Below, in pieces: positions 59,441-64,000 of a stretch of DNA of 64,000 nucleotides. Origin of the DNA: Candidatus Bipolaricaulis sibiricus (GTDB lineage: Bacteria > Bipolaricaulota > Bipolaricaulia > Bipolaricaulales > Bipolaricaulaceae); NCBI GenBank assembly GCA_004102645.1, contig CP034928.1, positions 1,637,656-1,701,655 on the forward strand, read 5' to 3'. Position numbers and translations under genes: made by a program. Numbering within the stretch: the first letter of the stretch is position 1; each line of letters opens with the position of its first letter. The notes under the pieces are model-generated. The model did not search any database. It worked only from the letters and a program-made list of their open reading frames with translations, and was not told the DNA's origin.

Positions 59441-59734
59441 ATGCCGGTGGTGCGGGTGAAGCGGAAGTTTCAGGTCACGATCCCGGCCGAGGTCCGCAAG
59501 CGGCTCGACCTCGCGGAAGGCGACTACCTGGAGGTCACGGAAGAGGACAACCAGATCGTGCTCAAGCCGAAGGTGGTGCTCGACAAGCCCGATGAGAGGG
59601 CCTTGGCGCAACTGGAGGCGATCCTCGAGCGGATCCGCCAGCCTGGCGAGGTCTCAGAGGAAGAGGTCGAGAGGGACGTGCTCGAAGCGATCCGCACGGT
59701 GAGGAGAGATGCCCGTGCTCGCCGCCGTTCTTGA
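59441..59734 (+). CDS. AbrB/SpoVT-type antitoxin
   Basis: A 97-residue protein. The N-terminal 45 residues are a SpoVT-AbrB swapped-hairpin domain (KRKFQVTIPAEVRKRLDLAE, GDYLEVTEED), which binds the operon's own promoter. The C-terminal half is an acidic helix that probably caps the toxin. GAGGAGG precedes the ATG, and the stop lies 26 bases inside the PIN gene, so the pair is translationally coupled. Confidence 0.9.
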   Translation: MPVVRVKRKFQVTIPAEVRKRLDLAEGDYLEVTEEDNQIVLKPKVVLDKPDERALAQLEAILERIRQPGEVSEEEVERDVLEAIRTVRRDARARRRS

Positions 59735-60152
59735 CACAAGCGTCCTTGCGGCAGCCTTTCTCAAACCGGACGGGATCAACCGCGGGGTCCTGCTCCGGGC
59801 CGGGCGTGACTATCGGCTCGTCCTATCTGAGGCGATCCTCGAGGAGACGGAACGCGTGCTCATGACGTACAAGCGAATCCGCTCCCGCTATCCCTACGCC
59901 GACGACGAAGTCCGGGCGTTCATCCGCGCGCTGCGGGGCGTAGGTCAGCAGGTTGTCACAGCATGGCCCGAGGTCCGGGTGATCAGAGAGGATCCCGATG
60001 ACGACATGGTGCTGGGAGCTGCCCTGGCGGGCGGGGCGGACGTCATCGTCTCGAAAGACCACCACCTGCAGGCTCTGGGAAGCTACCAAGGGATCAGGAT
60101 CATGTCCACTCAGGAGTTCGTGCGGGTGCTCGAGCATGGCGAGTCGGGCTGA
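59709..60152 (+). CDS. PIN-domain toxin (putative RNase)
   Basis: A 147-residue PIN nuclease of the PilT-N/COG1569-like type. Conserved acidic residues are visible: AVLDTSVLAAAF (Asp), ILEETERVL (Glu), DPDDDMVLGAAL (Asp cluster) and VSKDHHLQAL (Asp). VapC-like proteins cut tRNA or rRNA. The start overlaps the antitoxin end, in the normal antitoxin-first order. Confidence 0.9.
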   Translation: MPVLAAVLDTSVLAAAFLKPDGINRGVLLRAGRDYRLVLSEAILEETERVLMTYKRIRSRYPYADDEVRAFIRALRGVGQQVVTAWPEVRVIREDPDDDMVLGAALAGGADVIVSKDHHLQALGSYQGIRIMSTQEFVRVLEHGESG

Positions 60153-60221
60153 TCGGCGCGCGAAAGACGGCTGGGGAGCCGGTCAGGAAGGAGCTGCCCG
60201 AGGGCGCCCGCAGGAGGTCTC

Positions 60222-60512
60222 TCATACCGGGATGGCCTCGCGGAGGACCCTGTCCCGGATGCGCGACTTCAGACCGCGGACCGTCACCACGTCCACCCGG
60301 CAGCCGAGCAGGATCTCAAGCTCCTGCTGAAGCCCGCCGAGGTCGAGCAGGGTGCGCCCCGGTTCGAGTTCCACCAGGAAGTCGACATCGCTCCCCTGAT
60401 CAGCCTGCCCACGCGCGACAGAGCCGAACACGCGCACGCTCCGTGCCCCGTGCTTTGTGCAGAGGCGCAGGATCCTCTCGCGCTTCTCCTTGACCCGAAC
60501 GTCCAGCATCAT
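60222..60512 (-). CDS. Solitary MNT-type nucleotidyltransferase
   Basis: A 96-residue minimal nucleotidyltransferase with GSVARGQADQGSDVDFLVE, the GS-x-D-x-D catalytic pattern. Such proteins are normally encoded beside a HEPN toxin (MntA/HepT). No HEPN gene is adjacent: upstream is a decayed acetyltransferase, downstream is a 69-base gap to the PIN gene. Probably an orphaned antitoxin. GCGAGGAGACGGCG precedes the ATG at 60510-60512. Confidence 0.85.
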   Translation of the reverse strand: MMLDVRVKEKRERILRLCTKHGARSVRVFGSVARGQADQGSDVDFLVELEPGRTLLDLGGLQQELEILLGCRVDVVTVRGLKSRIRDRVLREAIPV

Positions 60513-60530
60513 CGCCGTCTCCTCGCCGCG

Positions 60531-60559
60531 ATGATAGGCACAGCCCTCGCGTCTGCTAA
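60531..60559 (-). promoter_or_regulatory. Promoter of the solitary MNT gene
   Basis: Reverse strand: TTAGCA (60554-60559), 17-base spacer, TATCAT (60531-60536), then CGCGGCGAGGAGACGGCG before the ATG. It shares spacing, hexamers and the GCGGCGAGGAG leader with the promoter at 59126-59154, which suggests that the two regions were duplicated. Confidence 0.66.
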
Positions 60560-60777
60560 CAGGGGCCCAGACGCCTTGGGGTGAGGTTCAACATGAGCGC
60601 GTGACGAATGGCGCGCAGCTGCCCGAGGGGAAGAAGATCCGGATGCACGTGGCCTTGTGTGCGTTCTGCGCCCAGTGCGGCCCGCCCGCTGGGGATGTGG
60701 GCGAAGCACAGGACCAGCAGCTCCGCCGCCTGCCAGATCGCCCGTTCTCCCTGAGGACCAAGATCGGCGATCGCCAT
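60556..60777 (-). pseudogene. Decayed N-terminal copy of the GNAT acetyltransferase
   Basis: The frame MAIADLGPQGERAIWQAAEL followed by LVLCFAHIPSG matches the first 30 residues of the acetyltransferase at 56064-56624 (LSEGNERAIRQTAELRVRCFAHIPS). After that, similarity ends and the codons become unrelated until a stop at 60556, just where the MNT promoter begins. The acetyl-CoA-binding motif is missing. GGAAGGGAG precedes the ATG, so it may still be transcribed. The 60780-61025 stretch has nothing else that I recognise. Confidence 0.75.
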
Positions 60778-61025
60778 CTCCCTTCCAGCGTACCGTCCTC
60801 CCACAGCCGGTGGTATGCCTTCGCCTACTGGGCGGTTGGTTGGCCTGATCGTCGCCGGATCACCGAGAACTGGGAGCCGATCTCGCTGGGGCCGGTTCCA
60901 ACGATCCCGTCCTCAGGAACCCGGTCCGGAGGGAGATGGCGATCACTTCGGAGCAAGGCTTGACTGCGGCGGGGGGGGGTACGCTACACTACGTTCGGGC
61001 CGATCCAAGTGGCCGGAGGTGGCAG

Positions 61026-61712
61026 ATGAGGGACAGCCGACGGTTGGGCATCGTGGTGGCCGTGGCGCTCGCCGTGGCCGTGGGAGCCGGCGGAGCGTCT
61101 CCTGAGCGGCTTGTGCCGGCGTTCGGCGGGGCACTTCCCTTGTGGGAGCCTGAGGGCTCGCCGGTGGTGCTCCTTCCGGGGGCGGTGATGCAGCCGCCGG
61201 TGGACACGCCGCGGGCGATGGTCGTGGCCGACATCACCGGGGATGGCCGCGCCGAGCTGATCGTGGGCGGGGACTACCTCCACGTCCTCTCGCTCCGCGA
61301 CGCGGAGATCGCCAAGCACTACCTGACCGTGTTCGTGGGGGTGCGGAAGCCCGTGAGCCGGGGCGGGGGGCGGTTTGGGGTGAGGGCGCTGGCAGCGGGA
61401 GACGGGGATGGCCTTCCCGACCTCGTGGTGGCAACGCACGACGGGGAGCTGTGGGTCCTCAGGAACCACGCGCAGTGGAGCCAGCCAAGAAGCCCCGTGC
61501 TAGACATCGTCCCTTGTACATCCGCAAAACTGGCTTTGGATCCAGTCCTGGCCGGAAGATGTCATGTCATCAACCTGGCATCGTTGGTGGACCCGCTACG
61601 GATCCATTCTGAAGTGAGCTGCATAGGGCAATGGCACGTCAGCGGTCAGCACGGAGTACGAGAAAGCGTGGCCAGCTCTGTGATCAAAGGAGGTCTTGAT
61701 GCACCGGCCTAG
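61026..61712 (+). pseudogene. Truncated secreted FG-GAP (integrin-like) repeat protein
   Basis: The frame starts with a signal peptide (MRDSRRLGIVVAVALAVAVG) after CGGAGGTGGCAG. Two FG-GAP/VCBS-type repeats follow: VADITGDGRAELIVGGDYLH and GDGDGLPDLVVATHDGELWV, with DxDxD calcium turns. From about codon 157 (61497) the sequence has no more repeat character and base composition falls; the last 70 residues appear foreign. Thus a larger beta-propeller gene has probably been cut and joined to other DNA. The stop overlaps the start of the next gene. Confidence 0.68.
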
Positions 61713-63159
61713 GGTACGAGGAGGGCGTCGTAGTGTTGCGAGGAGCTCGATGCACAACGGTCCTGCGCTGGGAACCCTGGAGGGTCGGTCGGTTCGGCAG
61801 CTTGCAGCCTCGATCCTCATCCTGGTGGCTGTCTGTCTGGCTGGGCCGAGTGCTTGGGCTTTCGACCTCCCTAAGGACTGGTTACCCCCGGCGCTTGTCA
61901 CCTCCCGGCTCGAGATTGGCGAGCCCGTAGGCCTGCTTGCGGGCGACTTCAACGGGAATGGTATCACTGATCTGATGATCATCACAGACCTCAACCGTCC
62001 AGCCTTCTTTGAGCCGCCCTCGGGTGACTACGCTGTTCGATTCTTCCTTCTCCCGGGAGCCGAGCATGGATGGCAGGAGGAAGTGCTCGTCGGTACATTC
62101 GAGGCACCCGGTCGCTACCTGTTCGCACACGCCATCGCCTCGGGCGTTGACATCGACGGTGACGGGAACCAAGACGCTGTGGCTGTCTTGACCTTCGCGG
62201 CTGGGGCTCCTGTCGGCCTGGAGGTGGACACCCTCGAGACACACCTTGTCATCTTGTGGGGAGATGGCCATGGTTCCTTCGGGATGGACGACAGGCGTGT
62301 GGAAGCCGGTCTTCTTCCGCCCCTGTCGATCCTCCTCGGCGATCTCGACGGCGATGGTCGGGTCGACCTGGCCTACAACGACCCTCAGAACCTCGCGATT
62401 CGCGTCCTCTACAATCAGGGGGGTCGAGTATGGTCAGACCCCCACACCGTGGAGGTTGTCGGGCCAGAGGGTGCCCCGATCGAAGACGAGTGCATACTGA
62501 TCCCCATGACCTGTGCGATCGGCCGCGTTGACCCCACGCTGACGCAGGACACGGTTGCAGTCGTGGGACCCTGTCTGACCGACCAGGGTGACTACGTGCA
62601 GGCTCTGAGGTTCTTGGTTTCCTGCGGGGAAGACTGCTGGGACCTGTCTCCACTGGTTCAAACAGGCCCGGTCAGCACGAGCTTCGATACTGCGCTGGGG
62701 CACATCTTGGTCGGGGACGTCGATCGGGACGGGTGCGAAGACGTGGTGTTTACTCGGAGGATCTTCCTTCCTGAACAAGGAGCTGCACTGATGATACCAC
62801 CTATCATGGGAGTCTATCTGATGCCCTGCGTGCGCAGACCGGGACTCGAACCGCCAACCGAACTGGGTGCTGTCCACTCGGGGGGGTTCTTCTTCGCAAA
62901 GGCACTTCTGTCCGTCGATCGCACTCCTGACGGCCTGTGGAGGATTGTGGCCTTCGACCGAGATCAGAACTCGGTGGGTGTGTTGCACGTTCAGGGTGAG
63001 AGCGGCGGCTTGATCTCAACCTCGATCCCTGTGCGGGGAGTTGTTGTTGATGGGGTCACCATCGAGCGGGATGGCAGAAGGGAGATCGTTGTCGTCGCAT
63101 CACTGGACCTACGGAGTGGTGTCACACTCCTCAACGTGGTGACAAGGAGGTCACCATGA
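61699..63159 (+). CDS. Secreted FG-GAP/VCBS repeat protein
   Basis: A 486-residue protein with a basic N-terminus (RPRVRGGRRSVARSS), a hydrophobic signal segment (LAASILILVAVCLAGPSAWA), and several FG-GAP repeats containing calcium-binding DxNxDGxxD loops: GDFNGNGITDLMI, VDIDGDGNQDAVAV, GDLDGDGRVDLAY, GDVDRDGCEDVVF. Such proteins fold as beta propellers and are often surface adhesins. Two pairs of cysteines lie in the third quarter. AAAGGAGG precedes the ATG at 61699 with 5-base spacing. It overlaps the next gene by ATGA. Confidence 0.82.
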   Translation: MHRPRVRGGRRSVARSSMHNGPALGTLEGRSVRQLAASILILVAVCLAGPSAWAFDLPKDWLPPALVTSRLEIGEPVGLLAGDFNGNGITDLMIITDLNRPAFFEPPSGDYAVRFFLLPGAEHGWQEEVLVGTFEAPGRYLFAHAIASGVDIDGDGNQDAVAVLTFAAGAPVGLEVDTLETHLVILWGDGHGSFGMDDRRVEAGLLPPLSILLGDLDGDGRVDLAYNDPQNLAIRVLYNQGGRVWSDPHTVEVVGPEGAPIEDECILIPMTCAIGRVDPTLTQDTVAVVGPCLTDQGDYVQALRFLVSCGEDCWDLSPLVQTGPVSTSFDTALGHILVGDVDRDGCEDVVFTRRIFLPEQGAALMIPPIMGVYLMPCVRRPGLEPPTELGAVHSGGFFFAKALLSVDRTPDGLWRIVAFDRDQNSVGVLHVQGESGGLISTSIPVRGVVVDGVTIERDGRREIVVVASLDLRSGVTLLNVVTRRSP

Positions 63160-63905
63160 TGCGGTTCCTCGCCAGCATGGCTGTCGTGGGAGTGCTGGGG
63201 GTTCTCAGTTGGAGCTGTCCCAGCTTCTGTCCAGGATGCAGCTCGCTAACCGGCTTCCACCTCTCAGAAACGCACCCGGTCCTCGGGCCAATCACGAAGC
63301 TGTGTGTTCGAGCAACGTGCGATGTTCGCCCGTGGTGTTTCGAGACCATCGTGACCACATGGTCGGGACCAATCCCCTGGACCACCTTCCTCCTATCTGG
63401 GTCGGAGTCCTCCTTCTTGACTGGGCCGGATGTGGATGCCTACGTGCGTAGTGGTGTGGCGACTGTTTGTGTGCGGCATGGCTACGAAGTGGTCATCCCA
63501 CTCGGCGGAGCAGGTGACCTGACTGGAAGGAAAGGGTTGATTATGCTTCCAGTCAGGGGGTTGCACGGGCAGTCTTGTATGGGCCCCTGCCCGTGCGATG
63601 GCAGATGGGTTAGGCCCATCGTCACCACTGTTGTCCGTCCGACCGATGACCCAAGAAGGCCGCAGGTACACATCTCGGCATTCGACCTCGACGGAGATCT
63701 GGTGTGCATTGGCCACCGTGGGCCTCTCTATGGGAGTCTTACAAGCCTGACCAGCGTCACGGGGCCTCGCCTCGAGACGGTCGCGCTTCACACCAGCTGC
63801 ATGGATGAGTACGTCTATGAGCCTCCAGCAAGATGCGATCCCTTTGTGGACTCCGTTGTCGGGTGGGCTAGAGTGTCCAGTACCGCAATGCTGTTGACAC
63901 GTTAG
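63156..63905 (+). pseudogene. Exported cysteine-rich protein cut by an IS481-type element
   Basis: The product starts with MMRFLASMAVVGVLGVLSWS and a cysteine that may be a lipobox-type cleavage site (SWSCPSFCPGC), followed by a cysteine-rich mature part with no recognised fold. AAGGAGG is five bases before the ATG, and the gene overlaps the FG-GAP gene. At 63872 the element begins; the last 11 codons (SSTAMLLTR and stop) are encoded by its end, so the original C-terminus is lost or displaced. Function unknown. Confidence 0.75.
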
Positions 63906-64000
63906 GCCTCCTTGTCTGACGCGTGAGCCGCCGCTCCCCAGAACACCTCGGCCGGAGTGCGTCCCTGGGTCCGGTACCCGTGGTGCGGTCGCTCCTCGTT
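63872..64000 (-). mobile_element. Second IS481-type element (only its right end is in the window)
   Basis: The sequence from TGTCCAGTACCGCAATGCTG (63874) to the window edge is the reverse complement of 43130-43265 with few changes. CTAG precedes it at 63868-63871, the same target as for the first copy. The element continues beyond the window. The two copies are in opposite orientation, so recombination between them would invert about 20.6 kb. Confidence 0.88.
63902..64000 (-). CDS. IS481-type transposase, C-terminal 32 codons (partial)
   Basis: The reverse frame encodes NEERPHHGYRTQGRTPAEVF followed by WGAAAHASDKEA and a stop, the transposase tail. In this copy it is one open frame over the visible part. 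Compared with the first copy, changes are His for Arg (HHG versus HRG) and SDKEA for PAKEA. Whether the rest is intact lies outside the window. Confidence 0.88.
   Translation of the reverse strand, partial: NEERPHHGYRTQGRTPAEVFWGAAAHASDKEA

Overview
The window is bacterial chromosomal DNA, GC-rich (about two thirds G+C by eye), with strong AAGGAGG-type ribosome binding sites, frequent GTG/TTG starts and many ATGA/GTGA stop-start overlaps. The gene set combines a Gram-positive-style clpC-radA-disA block, an oxygen-independent (class III) ribonucleotide reductase and an FNR-like regulator with a complete cysteine set, so the host is probably a free-living anaerobe or facultative anaerobe of a deep-branching lineage. 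A Bipolaricaulota/Acetothermia-like origin is my guess from gene style only; no sequence comparison could be run.

Layout. 1-3.2 kb: a minus-strand translation operon (rhomboid protease, rnhB, rpmH, infB, the last running off the left edge). 3.2-6.0 kb: M42 aminopeptidase, 8-oxoguanine-deaminase-like amidohydrolase and a MoaD/ThiS-like protein. 6.0-6.6 kb: tRNA-Val, tRNA-Cys and tmRNA. 6.6-13.7 kb: ComEC core, family-5 uracil-DNA glycosylase, WD40 protein, DprA and a secreted VWA/RTX/PKD-like protein. 13.7-16.7 kb: a lipoylation operon (lipoyl carrier, lipB, lipA, lplA-like, DUF501). 16.8-23.8 kb: exported proteins of unknown role, a Nif3-like protein, a 36-residue zinc ribbon, a secreted 5'-nucleotidase carrying an inserted ComEA-type DNA-binding domain, and purine nucleoside phosphorylase. 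23.9-32.3 kb: disA, radA, clpC, pth, rplY, prs and glmU. 32.4-44.1 kb is the accessory region: a lamin-tail protein, decayed pieces of a Crp/Fnr gene, an ABC exporter with a truncated SPASM peptide-maturase, an MNT/HEPN toxin-antitoxin pair, an ABC-2 exporter, an IS481-type element split by a complete IS21 element, and the intact fnr-like gene. 44.2-55.7 kb returns to core functions: trpS, nrdG with a split nrdD, rpsT, secF, jag, yidC, ribE-ribBA-ribH and hisS. 55.7-64 kb is a second plastic region: intergenic repeats, an acetyltransferase and a decayed copy of it, a large secreted TIM-barrel-like protein, AbrB/PIN and solitary MNT genes, FG-GAP proteins, and a second IS481-type copy cutting a gene at the right edge.

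Functional links. ComEC, DprA, RadA and the HhH-bearing surface nucleotidase suggest DNA acquisition or extracellular nucleic-acid salvage feeding purine nucleoside phosphorylase. The lip genes and the lone lipoyl carrier form a self-contained lipoate module. FNR, the class III reductase and radical SAM enzymes fit anoxic life. The most notable observations are the ComEA-type domain inside a 5'-nucleotidase, a class III reductase whose glycyl-radical loop is a separate 68-residue protein, an intergenic-type repeat inserted in frame in hisS, an apparent AUU start codon for ribosomal protein S20, a Gly-to-Arg change in the DGA motif of DisA, the IS21-in-IS481 nest with readable target duplications, and three copies or pieces of one regulator gene around a truncated RiPP-type locus.
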